Numbered from the stretch's first letter, positions 35,406 through 47,467 are shown. The stretch: 64,000 bases of DNA from Malus domestica (GCF_042453785.1 NC_091675.1:1686501-1750500), one strand, 5' to 3'. Translations and numbers: made by a program. The notes: generated by a model from the sequence alone, not told the origin.

Positions 35406-37438
35406 ATGGATTCTCTCCCTTATGCAAACTCTATCACTGCTGGCCTGTTCACAGTAATCATCGTGTTCTATTACTTATCTCGAAGATGGAGAGCTGCCAA
35501 TCACAAGGGCAAATTATCACCACCAGAAGTCAAGGGTGGATGGCCTATATTTGGTCACCTTCATTTGTTAGGAGGCTCCACACCTCCTCACATAACTTTG
35601 GGAGCCATGGCGGACAAGTACGGACCCATTTTCACTATCCGCCTTGGCGTCCAACCGTCGTTGGTGATAAGCAGCAGTGAGATCGCAAAAGAATGCTACA
35701 CAACCAATGACTTGAGCATACTCTCTCGCCCAAAGATGGTGGTTGTAGATCACGTTAGCTACAACTATGCCATGTTTGCGTTCGGACCACCTGGACCCTA
35801 TTGGCGAGAAATTCGCAAGATCGTTACCTTGGAATTGCTCTCAGTCCGGAAGGTTGAGCTGCTCAAGCACATTCGAGTGTCGGAAGTAGCTACTTTCTTA
35901 AAAGAATTGCACGAACTTTGGAGTACAAAGAAAAAGGAGGGCTCGAAAGATGGAGTGGTTGTAGAGCTAAAGCAATGGTTTGCGGACATGATGCTGAACG
36001 TTATTCTTACAATGGTGGCTGGAAAGCGGTTTTCGGTGGCTGCTGCTGGGGATGAGAAGAAAGAAGCGCGTAGGGTTCAGACTGCATTGAGGGAGTTATT
36101 TGATTATCTGGGCATGTTTTTGGTGGGTGATGCGGTTCCTTATCTGCGGTGGTTGGATTGGGGTGGACATGAGAAGGCAATGAAGAAAAGTGCAACGGAA
36201 ATGCACGCCATTATTGCAGAGTGGGTTGTAGAGCATAAGCAGAGGAGAGCAAAAGGTGATGCAAAAGGAGAACAGGACTTCATAGATGCGTTGCTTTCTG
36301 TGCTTAATGGTGCAGACCTTGGCAGTTTTGATGCTGATACGATCACCCAAGCCACAAGCTTGGTACGTATATATAATTTATTAAATTTGCAGGCAAATAA
36401 TTAACCATAAAAGGCTGGAGGTAGACACTAAACACATCAAGATTTTATTTTTACTTTTCAATACTTATAAGCTAGTTGCATGGTCTATAAAAAGAAAATG
36501 AAAACATTAGGCAATAATTTTTTTTTTTTTGAAAACATATGTCCACTTTTATACATGACTCATCCGACATATTTGTCTGCTCATCAATGGATGATGGTAG
36601 AGAAATTATCTTGTTAGATTGTATCTGTAGAGCATATGATGTGACGGTTGATGGTTAGATTCTTTTTTTAAATCTTTAAGAATGAAATTCAACTATTATT
36701 GCAGGAGGTACTGTTACATTCTTTGATTTACAAGATGTAATTTAAAAAGATAATCTCTTTAACATTTTCGTCAAGAATGTGTAAATGTTAATCAAGCAAA
36801 TATTCCTTGGGCAGGCTATTATTGCAGGAGGTGCCGATACCACCACGGTGGCAGTGACGTGGGCAATATCGTTATTGCTGAACAACCCTCACGTTATGAA
36901 AAAAGCTCTAAACGAACTGGACACCAAAATAGGCAGACAAAGAGTTGTGAGTGATGAAGATATAAGCAACTTGGTCTACATCCAAGCTATTGTAAAGGAG
37001 ACGTTACGTTTGTACCCAGGAGGACCATTATCAGGGCCGCGTATATTCACCGAAGATTGCACCATTGCTGGCTACCATATTCGAAAGGGCACCCGGTTCA
37101 TCCCAAACTTCTGGAAGATCCAAACTGACCCGCAAAATTGGCCTGAGCCATTCGAGTTCAAGCCAGAGAGATTTCTTACCACACACAAGGATGTTGATCT
37201 GAAGGGTCAGCATTTTCAGTTTCTTCCTTTTTCAAGTGGTAGAAGAGCATGCCCTGGTTTGGCATTTGGTCTTCAACTGGTGCAATTTACATTGGCTAGT
37301 TTTCTGCATGCGTTTGAAATCTCAAACCCGTCGAGTGCACCAATTGATATGACAGAGAGTTTTGGAATGACCAACCTTAAAGCAGCTCCGCTCAATGTTC
37401 TCATTAAACCTCGTTTATCTTCTAAACTCTATGGATAA
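35406..37438 (+). CDS. Cytochrome P450, CYP82 family (tandem copy 3)
   Basis: Exons 35406-36362 and 36815-37438 (452-bp phase-0 intron) encode 526 residues. Key motifs are intact: [14 protein letters not shown], ExxR (KETLR), PERF and the heme loop [10 protein letters not shown] with Cys465. It is the most distinct copy at conserved sites: I-helix AGGADTT instead of AGGGDTT, exon 2 opening with AII rather than NVI/NII, Ala rather than Ser before the heme cysteine, PGGPLSG rather than PVGPLSG after the K-helix, and Phe instead of Leu in TRFIPNFW. Those near the I-helix and the K-helix to beta1-4 turn lie in substrate-contact regions of P450s, so its specificity may differ (inference). An in-frame upstream ATG would add MIVAK; MDS is the preferred start. 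Confidence 0.93.
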
Positions 37439-37538
37439 AAGAAAAAAATATAGAATATTATGTGTGCAATATGAATAAGAGGTCTTCGTTGTTATTAGTT
37501 ATGTATAATTATGTGTCCATCTTTGTAATAGTAAAATC

Positions 37539-37544
37539 AATAAA
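37539..37544 (+). terminator. Poly(A) signal of P450 copy 3
   Basis: AATAAA about 100 bp past the stop codon, aligned with the other copies. Confidence 0.5.
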
Positions 37545-37842
37545 TCAACTGCCAATGCAAGATACAAAACCTAGCAACAATGAGTGTTTGAGAATTGGCA
37601 TATTTAGCAATATAAAGGTACCCCAAAAAAGCCTCTATTTACATTTTCAATTGGGCTATCTTTTGGGTCTGTTGCCTCCGGATATTTTTGTTTTTCAATT
37701 TGTTTGTAAAGAACCCACCCATTTGCCAGTACACAAACAGGACAAATTAAAATAGTCCATCTGCGATTATTATCACAAAGCTAATTTTGATTAGGTTTTT
37801 CTTATTATTGATTGAAAAACCAAGAGATTTTCATTACATTAA

Positions 37843-38184
37843 GAGCTGGTTTGGTATTACTGTGCTTTGAAAAAAAACTGCTTCTGCTGTGTTGTGAGAA
37901 TAAGCGGATGTGAAATAAAGCTGTAGAGTGTTTGGTAAACTTTTTTGTAAAAATGCTTTTGAAAAAAAAAAACAGTATTATAGTGTTTGATAAACTTTTA
38001 TGTAAAATAGATGTGAAAAAAAAGCTGGGTTTTCAAAGCTGGGTTTTGCAGCTTCTTGTTTTTGGTTTTTTTTCACCCAAAACTGTGAAAAAAAGCTGAA
38101 GCTGAATGTTTACCAAACACAAAAAAGCTCCCAACTTTTTTTCATACCAGCTTTTTTTTAATCACCTCAATCCCAAACTGCACC
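37843..38184. mobile_element. Tourist-like MITE (342 bp) downstream of P450 copy 3
   Basis: Flanked by TAA at 37840-37842 and 38185-38187. Copy 1 keeps the empty site (cattacattaacttggg). Ends are imperfect inverted repeats: GAGCTGGTTTGGTATTACTG and, reversed from the right, GGTGCAGTTTGGGATTGAGG. The 3-bp TAA duplication and GTTTGG terminus fit the PIF/Harbinger group. Confidence 0.8.
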
Positions 38185-38187
38185 TAA

Positions 38188-38849
38188 CTTGGGTCTAAAC
38201 TGCTCTGAAGTGCAAAATTTGCATTGCAATGATAAGTTTACTGCTTACATCACTTTGCATATCAGTAATGTGATATCAAAATGTGATATTTCTAGCATTA
38301 TTTGTAGGGCAAAAAAGAAATCCAAGAAAACCGCATTCGATCCGAAAAATTTAAGCCAAACCTGAAAATTCCAAATTATTTGGTTATTGAAACCAAACAA
38401 TTCTTAAAACTTCGGTATAAAAATTTATATGTACTAAAGCTCAGCAGATTAGCATTGTTCACCATGTGAGAGCGAGCACTGTTCACCAGCCGTTAAAAGG
38501 GAGGAAATGCCCACGGTTTTTGCTTTGGTTCCTATACTGTTTACACTTTGCTACAGGAAAAAGTTAGTTTTGTCCTTCCCGGCCTTGCGTCTGTTATCAG
38601 CAAGCGAATCAGGTTCGTCTCTCGCTCTCTCTCTCTCACATTTTTTTTTTCAAATTGGGACGTGCTGTCTTCTCCTTTTCCATCTCCATCTCTGCGCAAC
38701 TTGCCAAATCTCTCCTGGGAACCTTCCACCGCATCGTTTTTGTAATTTTGGCTTGATCTGGATGGCTTCAGATCTCTGAAGCCATTATCTGTGATGACAC
38801 GTGGAAGACTGGGATGAGAAGGAGAGAAGAGAAAGGAGTAAAATGAGCA
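38188..38849. other. P450 copy 3 3' flank and unassigned sequence
   Basis: 38188-38430 continues the shared P450 flank. Beyond it the sequence is pyrimidine-rich with no convincing coding frame. Confidence 0.45.
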
Positions 38850-39798
38850 ATGGCTCCGGCCAATGAGGGAGAAAGGAAACAAAGGAAAGGAGGGAAAGGA
38901 GAAGAAGAGAACCGGCCAACCCGGTTTCTCCACCCGACCCGCCAACTTGACCCGCTCATATCTCCTCCATACGAACTCTGTTTTGGGTGATCTTGATGTC
39001 CATGGAAAGCCCTTGATGAGCCATACATCTATGTAGTGTTAGATTTCCCAATTTCTTTCCCATTTTTCTACTTCGAAGCCACAAAGCCCACGACTTTTTT
39101 GGCAACTTTAATCTTTTTCCAGTGGCTCCGCGCGAGCTTCACCGTCAATGACCACCACCAAAAGACTCCTCTCAACCCCAGGAGCAAGGCCCAAGCCTTT
39201 GATGAGGTGACGAAGTTTGTTTTGGTGACGAATCGACAACTACCCAAATCGAGGGTTTCCGGTGGGTTTGAGTCAATTTGGAGCCTTTTCCAGCCAAATT
39301 AGACTTGACCACAGGTATAAAGTTTGCTCTACTCTTTAAGATCTTTATTTATATAAAATTTGAGAATTTTTTAAAATAGTTGAAATTTTCCGGCTAGTCG
39401 GGGCGGCTGACCACCCCACATGGCGACGAGTGGCCAGAAGGCCGTTGCTGTTATTTTTAGGCTAAATTAGATGCCTTGATTTCAGTTTTGATATTCGTAT
39501 GATGTAGATTGATCGTTTGAACCTAAATTCACTATGATACCTTACTTGATCAAAATAATGAATCGACGATCCGACCGTTGGATCGTCACCAAACTTTGAG
39601 ACCTTATCGTATGTAATATTTGAGGACCTTAGGAGTTTACAGATCGGGAATCCATCATACTAATCTTCCCGAATTGGATTTTCAAGTTTATAAAATAAAA
39701 CGTTGACCACCACTTGATTTCATGATTGGCGGAGATCCGACCGTTGGATTGGAATGAAATTTTAGTATGTTGTTCTAGAAGCGTAAGGTGAACTACGC
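38850..39798. repeat. LTR-like segment shared with 52190-53132
   Basis: Collinear with the sequence downstream of copy 4 from 'atgagggagaaaggaaac' to 'gcgtaaggtgaactacg', where similarity stops abruptly. The copy at 52 kb continues to a GGGTCGTTACA end, so this one is truncated. It contains 'gtcaatttggagcc', also seen in the solo LTR at 24303. Confidence 0.6.
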
Positions 39799-39889
39799 GG
39801 AACCTTTTACAACTATTAACACAATCTTCTCGAAGCAATGATAACCCGCACATAATCAACCTAACATAATCCAGGATAGAAATTATAAA

Positions 39890-41101
39890 TACAAACCAAA
39901 TTCCTTTGTATCCATCATGACAGCTATTTCAGTTAGCTTTTGGATCTCAAGAAAATGAAAACCAGATATTACTCTACTTATGAGAAATATCAGTGTCTCA
40001 GGCCGGATGATGATGCTGTAACAACTCTAAGTAGTTTTCAATACTTTGATATCTGCAAGTTTTGTTAATAGTAAGCACATTAGGTGAAAATGAAAATGAA
40101 AACAAGGAAAATGAAAACTTTCCTTGTTGCAAATCACTTTACGCAACATGTCACCCGTTGGCAACATTTTTTTCATGCTATGACCAAGATTGGACTTCAA
40201 GTTAGTGAGTCTTAAACCAGTCCAAAACTGCACTAAACCTTTAGGAACAACCTATCAAGAAAACTAATAATTTGAACAAGCTTTAGAATCAGTTCTGCTT
40301 CAGGCTACACGATTATATCACATATTGTCCGGTGGTAGTACATTTAAGAAAGTCAACTAAGCAAATAACAGCCTGTAGCTAAACGTTTCATATCTTTGAT
40401 CAGTGACCCCTATGCAAGCTCATTGATAGCATTTAAAAATGATCCAGTCAAGAAAAGTATACAAATTAGCTAATGATTTTGTAGATACCTGTGCAGCGTT
40501 GTTAAATTCAGGTAAAGGATTCCCATTATTATATGTTGCTTTGACAAGTTCATCGAAAATGTAGCCATATAGTACGTCACTCTTCTCCAGTTTTTTGTTC
40601 AGACCTTCCACATGGTTTCGATGATGGCCTCCCCAATGAACTTCCAATATTCTCTGACTCATATACGGCTCCAAAGCATCCTGAAAACAGAAACATTACA
40701 TTTCAGTCAAGGAAGATCATATGCATATTGCAAGCATAATATAATTACATGTATGTATCATCACGTGACAAGAATAAGCAGCTCGAAACAGAATAGTAAT
40801 CTCTACACAATAAGATTTACAACACGAGATGGATAACTTCATAGAATCAAATGCTACACCACAAGAACTTCAGAAACCAAACAATCAAATTACTAAAGTA
40901 TCTTGCAAATCCCATCAGGTAATAAGAAACCACAAAACTTCTCTTGGTGCACCTAATGTGACAATAGAAGCTGACTTGGCCAACCCGATTTCATGTCCTT
41001 AAAATTGGTTTAAGGAGAAACTAGTTTACTTACAAGAATATAAGGAGGTTTCTTCAATCCATAGTAAGCACAAACTAACCCCAACTTTTGGCCTTGAACG
41101 G
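39890..41101 (-). pseudogene. Iron superoxide dismutase (FSD3-like) pseudogene or fragment
   Basis: Two good exons on the minus strand: 41101-41034, ending AYYGLKKPPYIL before a GTAAGT donor, and 40680-40489 (64 codons, DALEPYMSQR to PEFNNAAQ) with ttttcag and GTATCT splice sites. This is the N-terminal iron-binding half of plastid Fe-SOD, which converts superoxide to hydrogen peroxide. The first metal-ligand His is kept (EVHWGGHH, with Gly replacing the usual Lys). The next exon should begin with VWNH or VYNH and supply the second ligand; it is not found. Only weak remnants (QFWTGL near 40240, VLKTT near 40040) follow, broken by stops. No N-terminal transit-peptide exon is recognised upstream. 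The gene is therefore incomplete, either a decayed copy or a captured fragment beside the CACTA-like element. Confidence 0.7.
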
Positions 41102-41640
41102 CTACAATGATTCCAGTCTCTTAAACTGTAACAACAACTATTAACATACATAGAGAGTAATTCTTAAACCTTGAAATTTAGCCCATTTCCTAATAATTTA
41201 TCCCAAATAAAAACCTGATTCAATCCCCATTTCAAAATTAAAACCCTAATTCCCATTCACAATTTTTCAAACCCTGAAATCCATCCCATGCCCTAGTAAT
41301 TTATCCCAAATTAAAACCCTAAATTCTAAAATTCATCTCAATTCACGATCAAAATCCTTAATTTCACAATTCCATAATTTGTAATTAGACTTACTTTCGA
41401 GATAGACGAGCACGACGAAGGGGGTGGTGACTGCCTGTCGTTTGGAACGAAAGGGAGAGAGACAACCGATAGTGGGTTCGAGATTGGGGCAATTTAGGGT
41501 TCGAGCGAAGAGGAGGAAGCCTACGGGAGAGAGGGTATGATGAGCGAAGAGGAGGAAGGCTACGAAAGAGAGAGACCGAGTGAGAGAGAGAGAAAGAGAG
41601 AAGGGGTCTGGGAAGAGGAGGAGGGCGTGAAAAGCAAAGG
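41102..41640. other. Unassigned sequence between the Fe-SOD remnant and the CACTA-like element
   Basis: AT-rich, with short 'aaaccctaa' words, then a GA-rich tract at 41500-41650. The minus-strand frame here is low complexity (Ser/Leu/Phe) and not credible. Confidence 0.4.
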
Positions 41641-42016
41641 GGTCTTGGAAGATTTTGTCCAAAATTATCAAAACTGGCGCTTATTTTTTACACTTGTGCC
41701 AAAATATTCAAAACTGGCGCGACATAGGTATACAATTCGACGTCGCGCAAAGTGTTTTTGCGCGACGACAACATAAAGGCGTCGGTATTTTTTATATAAA
41801 AAAATTATTATAAAAATAACTGAAAATGTGACTTTACTCATTTTAAATTTAATTATTTTTACATAAAACTCATAATAATATATTTTTTAACAAAAACCTG
41901 ACTAATAAATTGGTAGCTACTTAATAAATATACATATCATTCAATTTCTTAAGTATTATACGTAAAAAATAAATAAATTTAAATCTACTTGATAAATATA
42001 TATACCATTGAACTTG

Positions 42017-45000
42017 ATGCGATACCACATTGTACGTAACTAATTTAAATGATCTAACCGTCAAACTTGTTTGTATATTGATGCGTGAAATAAGTTAACA
42101 CACAAATTAACCCTCTTTTTGACAATTGTAGTATAGATGTAAGTAGGGTATCGTTCTAGGCCGGGGATTAGGAGGGATTGCTAATCTATTCTAAATTAAT
42201 TTAAAAATATTAAACAAGACTCAAGGACACAAAACTAGGCTAAAAACTCTAATAACTCGAAACACACTTAGAATGACTCAAAATAATGAAAACAATCAAA
42301 TTAGACACTAGGAACTGAAATGGACGGAAATTGAATTAAAAGACTAACAACAATGAAAACTAACTAAATAATATAATTTAATAATGGGGGGGTTTGGTTT
42401 TTACGAGAAGTAAATTAAACTTAAATAAATTACAGAATTGACAAAAGCATGAAATTAAGGTGAAAGGATAGGTGACGGACTAGCTAGAGGGTTCTTCTCC
42501 ACACATGACACAAATGCAACCTAAATTGATTTTCAGTTGTTCTTTCAATAAATTGTAAATCTCAACGCCCCAAATTAACCGTGAATTGCACTAATTAACC
42601 CTCAGTTTTTCCACAAGTTATTAGGTTGGATGATTGCATACGACAACCCAAAACATTCCCTACAAGTTCCCTACATGAATTGCATAATAGAGATACAAGC
42701 AAGAATCATTAAGTTCTATGAAAAACATAAGCATTGACGAGGCACTCGTTACTATGATTTGCATGAAACTTATGCCAAGAATTTACTTAACGTGATTGGG
42801 ACTAGCAACCTTCACTACTTGTGAATATAAGTTCATAACGATTAGGTGAAACTCCCTTATATTCTAGCGTCAAATTCATGCATGTAAATTAAGTATGCAT
42901 TCTTAATCGACATACAAAAATAAGCTATCAATCAAGCAGTTAAGCAAATTAAATCACAACTCAGAAATCACAACTGAAGGTAATCAATTCATATTACAAA
43001 TATATTCATGGCTTTGAATTAACCTCTAGCCAAAATAAAATTAGTTACATATTATTAAAACAGAAATAAAATATAAGTTTGGAAAGATTTAACCAAAAAA
43101 AATAGAGTGAAGCTCCTTCTCTGTCTCTCTGTGCTCCCCCTGTCTCTGCCTTCCGCGCCTTCAGTTTTCTTCTTTTCTCCTGCGTCAGTCTGTCCTCCCC
43201 CCGCCCCAGTCCTTGCTGCTGTCACTCTCTGACTCTTTTTTTTTATTTTCTGTCTGTTTCGTTTCTCTTGGTCTCCGCCCCGCCCCTGCTAGTCGGTCTC
43301 CCCTATTTTTCTATTCTCCTTCCCTCCTATCTGCCGCGCCTCCTGGCCTCATCTTATTCTTCTTTCATTTTTTTATTCCTTCTTTTTTCTTTTTCTTGTC
43401 TGCCATGCCTCATTCCTTTTATCATTTTCTGTTTTTCTTTCCTCCACCATTCCTTTCTTTATGTTTCTTTTATTCCTCCATCATTCCATGTCTCCCCTTT
43501 TATTTATTTTCTTATTCTTCTTTCTCCACACAATCCGCAAGTCTCTCCCTTTCCTCTTTTATTATTCAATTTCTTGATAGTCCACTTCCTTCCTTTGTTT
43601 AATGACGTGCTGCATTCTGTCTTTTCTCTATTCTTTTCTGCCCATTTTGTTTGAAATTAATCCTACAACAAAATTAACTGTACATTAACACGAGGTAAGG
43701 TAAAATGCCACAATTTTGACACAAAAACATCCAAAGACTTTAGAAATGAATGGTATAAATGCATGAAATATATGAGTGATCATATATGCTTCAAGATTGC
43801 ATACACCAAAAATGGCAAAAAACAAACCTTCATAGTGATAGTAACGAGACAAAACTTTTCGACAGCTATAAACGAAAAAATCACGATTTAACGGTTATTT
43901 TAACTCCAATTTTGATGATTTTGTACAACTACACTCTTGGATCTTATATGAATACAAGGAACTGATTCGATCATCAATTTAAAACATTTACATAAGTGGA
44001 TACCACAAAATCTTATGTTATACTTGATGAAAGTATAAATAAAATATAAGTGTTAGGAAATCTATTGTTTTAATGGGATACGCATTGTACAAAACAAGTT
44101 TCAATGATCCAACTGTCAAACTTGTTTGTATATGCTTCAAGATCACATACTCCAAAAATGAAAAAAAAACAAACCTTCAGAGATCAAGTAACGGGACAAA
44201 TCTTTTCGACGGTTATAAACAAAAAAATCACTATTTAACGGTTATTTTAACTCCGATTTTGATGATTTTTTACAACTACACTTTTGGATCCTATATGAAT
44301 ACAAGGAACTGATTCGATCGTCAATTTAAAACATTTACAAAAGTGGATACCACAAAATCTTATGTTATACTTGATGAAAGTATAAATAAAATATAAGTGT
44401 TAGGGAATCTATTGTTTTAATGGGATACGCATTATACAAAACAAGTTTCAACGATCCAACCGTCAAACTTGTTTGTATATGCTTCAAGATCACATACGCC
44501 AAAAATGGAAGAAAAAAAAAACCTTCAGAGATCAAGTAATGGGACAAATCTTTTCGACGGTTATAAACGAAAAAATCACGATTTAACGGTTATTTTAACT
44601 CTGATTTTGATGATTTTTTACAACTACACTCTTGGATCCTATATGAATACAAGGAACTGATTCGATCATCAATTTAAAACATTTACACAAGTGGATACCA
44701 CAAAATCTTATGTTATACTTGATGAAAGTATAAATAAAATATAAGTGTTAGGAAATCTATTGTTTTAATGGGATACGCATTGTACAAATCAAGTTTCAAT
44801 GATCCAACCGTCAAACTTGTTTGTATATGCTTCAAGATCGTATACGCCAAAAATGGCAAAAAACAAACCTTCAGAGATGAAGTAACGGGACAAATCTTTT
44901 CAACGGTTATAAACAAAATATCACGATTTAACGGTTATTGTAACTCCGATTTTAATGATTTTTTACAGCTACACTCCTGGATCCTATATGAATACAAGGA

Positions 45001-45742
45001 ACTAGTTCGATCGTCAATTTAAAACATTTACACAAGTGGATACCACAAAATCTTATGTTATACTTGATGAAAGTATAAATAAAATATGTGTTAGAGAATC
45101 TATCGTTTTAATGGGATACACATTGTACGAAACTAGTTTCAACGATCCAACCGTCAAATTTGTTTGTATATGCTTTGAGATCGTATACGCCAAAAATAGT
45201 AAAAAACAAACCTTCAGAGATTAGGTAACGGGACAAAACTTTTCGACGGTTATAAACGAAAAAATCAAGATTTAACGGTTATTTTAACTCAAATTTTGAT
45301 TATTTTTTACAGCTACACTCCTGGATCCTATATGAATACAAGGATCTGATTCGATCATCAATTTAAAACATTTACACAAGTGGATACCACAAAATCTTAT
45401 GTTATACTTGATGAAAGTAAAAATAAAATATAAGTGTTAGGAAATCTATTGTTTTAATGGGATACGCATTGTACAAAACAAGTTTCAATGATCCAACTGT
45501 CAAACTTGTTTGTATATGCTTCAAGATCGCATACTCCAAAAATGAAAAAAAAAAACAAACCTTCAGAGATCAAGTAACGAGACAAATCTTTTCGACAGTT
45601 ATAAACAAAAAAATCACTATTTAACGGTTATTTTAACTCCGATTTTGATGATTTTTTACAACTACACTTTTGGATCTTATATGAATACAAGGAACTGATT
45701 CGATCGTCAATTTAAAACATTTACACAAGTGGATACCACAAA
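42017..45742. repeat. 346-bp satellite-like tandem array
   Basis: Units begin with an 'atgggatacgcattgtac' word at 42017, 44073, 44420, 44768, 45111 and 45457, so periods are 347, 348, 343 and 346 bp. The first unit is interrupted by the solo LTR at 42079-43782; removing it plus one TATAT gives 347 bp exactly. Each unit contains 'cgacggttataaacgaaaaa' and 'ggatcctatatgaatacaag' words. Short frames inside (about 60-85 codons) recur because the DNA repeats and are not thought to be genes. Confidence 0.9.
42079..43782. mobile_element. Solo LTR (1,704 bp) inside the tandem array
   Basis: TGATGCGTGAAA to GAGTGATCA, flanked by TATAT at 42074-42078 and 43783-43787. The first ~1,000 bp closely match the solo LTR at 16840-18625. 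The pyrimidine-rich distal part (43100-43620) has diverged and lacks the four GC palindromes. The long Ser/Phe/Leu frames at 43213-43654 come from CT-rich DNA. Confidence 0.85.
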
Positions 45743-46652
45743 AGAAACAGGCAATGCAAGAACCCCAATAGAAAAGCAAAAGGAAAATAAAAAAACTTTG
45801 CGCAACGGAGGTACAACCGTCGCACAAAGTTTTTTTTTTTTTTTTTTGTTCCTATGTTCCACAGTTTTAGCTTCTTGTATATCTCTTCCACTCCTGCCTT
45901 AAAATTATTGTTTAAGGACCTATATGATGAGACCACGTATTCAAAATCGTAAAGGGTAGAGACTACACCTAAAATGATTACTAACCACGTAATAGAATAG
46001 TGGTTTGACAAAAATATAAACTAGCTTTTTCTCTAAATCTCTAACATTCTAGTTTCCTTCTCCCAATTTAGTGAGAAATGAAATCATTTTTTAGCACACA
46101 TCAATCTATCCCTAAATTGGATCAAGTTAACTGAGCAGCTTGCAGTTTCTTAGCTTTTGTTTCCCTAAACCTATCAAAATCCTTCATACTCCTAGTCATT
46201 CATTCTACTCATTCAATTGTTCAAAACCAAAACTCAACTTGTTAAAAATAAGCATTGACAAAGATAATTAAAGAAAAACATAAATACACAAAAATAAAAA
46301 AATCCGAACATAAATGTAATCAATAAATAGTTAATTAATTAATCAAATAAATACAATACTTGAAGGTGAAGATGGTGAAGGTTGAGAGAGATGGAGAGTC
46401 TGAAAGAGAGAGGTTGAGTGTGAAGAAAAAGGCCATTGTGTGTGGTTATTTTAGAAAAAAAAATCGTCGACTTTGCGCAACGCTTCATACGTTGCGCAAA
46501 ACAGCATTGCGCGACGTAGGTTCAATTACGTCGCGCAAAGTTGTTTTGCGCGACGTAGGTGCACATGTGTCACGCAAAGATGGGATGGGTTGGCGCCAAA
46601 ATTTTACGTGCGCAAGTTTCCGTCGCGCAAACATGTTTTTGTACTAGTGATT

Positions 46653-46960
46653 GTCAGTTTTTCAAGAGATCCTCGTAAGGACTCCATGTTCAGGGTATTA
46701 CTGGCCCTGTTTTCATGTAGAACCTCACACTCAGACACATCAAGTGTTTTCAAGGAAGAAAGATGAGTAGGCAAGTCTCCTATCAGCTTCGGACACTCTC
46801 TTAATATCAGCTCCTGAAGACGAGGGAAGTCTGGACTTTCACCACCACTTGGACTAGGCTGCCATTCCTCCACTCTGGCATCTCCCGAAACTCTAGCTTC
46901 TCTAAACATTGAAATGGTTGATTTCCCCCGTACAACTCACCACCAGCCGGCATGTCATAA
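46653..46960 (-). pseudogene. NLR disease-resistance gene fragment (leucine-rich repeats)
   Basis: On the minus strand, from about 46960, it reads GGELYGGNQPFQCLEKLEF and MPEW. After a one-base loss it continues in another register: EEWQPSPSGG, FPRLQELILRECPKLIGDLP, LSSLKTLDVSECEVL. This is the LRR region of an RPP13-like CC-NBS-LRR protein, an intracellular immune receptor. The fragment stops at the CACTA terminus on the left and at duplicated P450 flank on the right; NB-ARC and coiled-coil parts are absent from the window. It is clearly non-functional. Confidence 0.75.
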
Positions 46961-47046
46961 AATAATAAATCTTCAAAATAATCAAAATTCGTTAAACGTC
47001 AGTTTTACTATTCAAACCGGCATGCTGCAACGAACAGTTAAGTAAA

Positions 47047-47139
47047 GGGTCCAAAACGGCATGTCATAAAATAATAAGGGTCCAAAACGGCATGTCATAA
47101 AATAATAAGGGTCCAAACCGGCATGTCATAAAATAATAA
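47047..47139. repeat. 31-bp tandem triplication
   Basis: Three consecutive 31-bp units at 47047-47077, 47078-47108 and 47109-47139, each starting gggtccaaa and containing ggcatgtcataaaataataa. Confidence 0.9.
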
Positions 47140-47265
47140 ATCTTCAAAATAATCAAAATTCGTTAAACGTCTAGTAAAACGGGGGATTGAGCACTTTTAC
47201 TATTTTGTCATCCTCAATTAAATTGTCTTTTTTAAGAATTGTGAAAAGGAAAGGGTATTTTTAAG

Positions 47266-47467
47266 TGAAGAGGATCATCTTCTGAGTTCAGGATGGGAAT
47301 CCTCCTGATCTGATCAGGTTATCCGGATCATTCAAATTTAATTCAACGGTTGTAATTATTATAACTTTTAGAGGACCCTCCTATTTAGAACCATTGGATT
47401 AAATTTGAACGGTCCGGATGACCTAGTCAAGAGGATCCCCATCTTGAGCTCAGGAGGATCCTCTTCC
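47266..47467. mobile_element. Palindromic MITE (additional copy)
   Basis: Same family as 26972-27173, with substitutions in the left arm (gaagaggatcatcttctg). Confidence 0.65.

Larger units (their letters stand above)
41641..46649 (-). mobile_element. CACTA-type (En/Spm) transposon fragment
   Basis: The right end reads, reversed, CACTAGTACAAAAACATG, a typical CACTA terminus. It is followed inward by many short subterminal repeats of TTTGCGCGACG type in both orientations (46465-46640; further ones at 41670-41780 and 45797-45830). No matching left terminus was found in the window, and no transposase is seen, so the left end is lost or diverged and the left limit is approximate. The interior consists of the 346-bp tandem array and an inserted solo LTR. 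Confidence 0.65.

Noticed and set aside
38541..38945. Minus-strand 134-codon frame
   Set aside because: It arises from purine-rich LTR-like DNA and the paralogous segment at 52.2 kb does not keep it.
39890..41101. Functional Fe-superoxide dismutase gene
   Set aside because: The exons with the second His ligand and the Asp/His ligand pair are not found, and the downstream remnants contain stops.
43213..43654. Long Ser/Phe/Leu frames (128-129 codons) as membrane proteins
   Set aside because: They lie in a CT-rich tract of a solo LTR in two overlapping frames; composition alone explains them.
44073..45224. Repeated 60-84-codon frames in the 346-bp array as a gene family
   Set aside because: They follow the DNA repeat unit, vary in length through indels, and resemble no protein.
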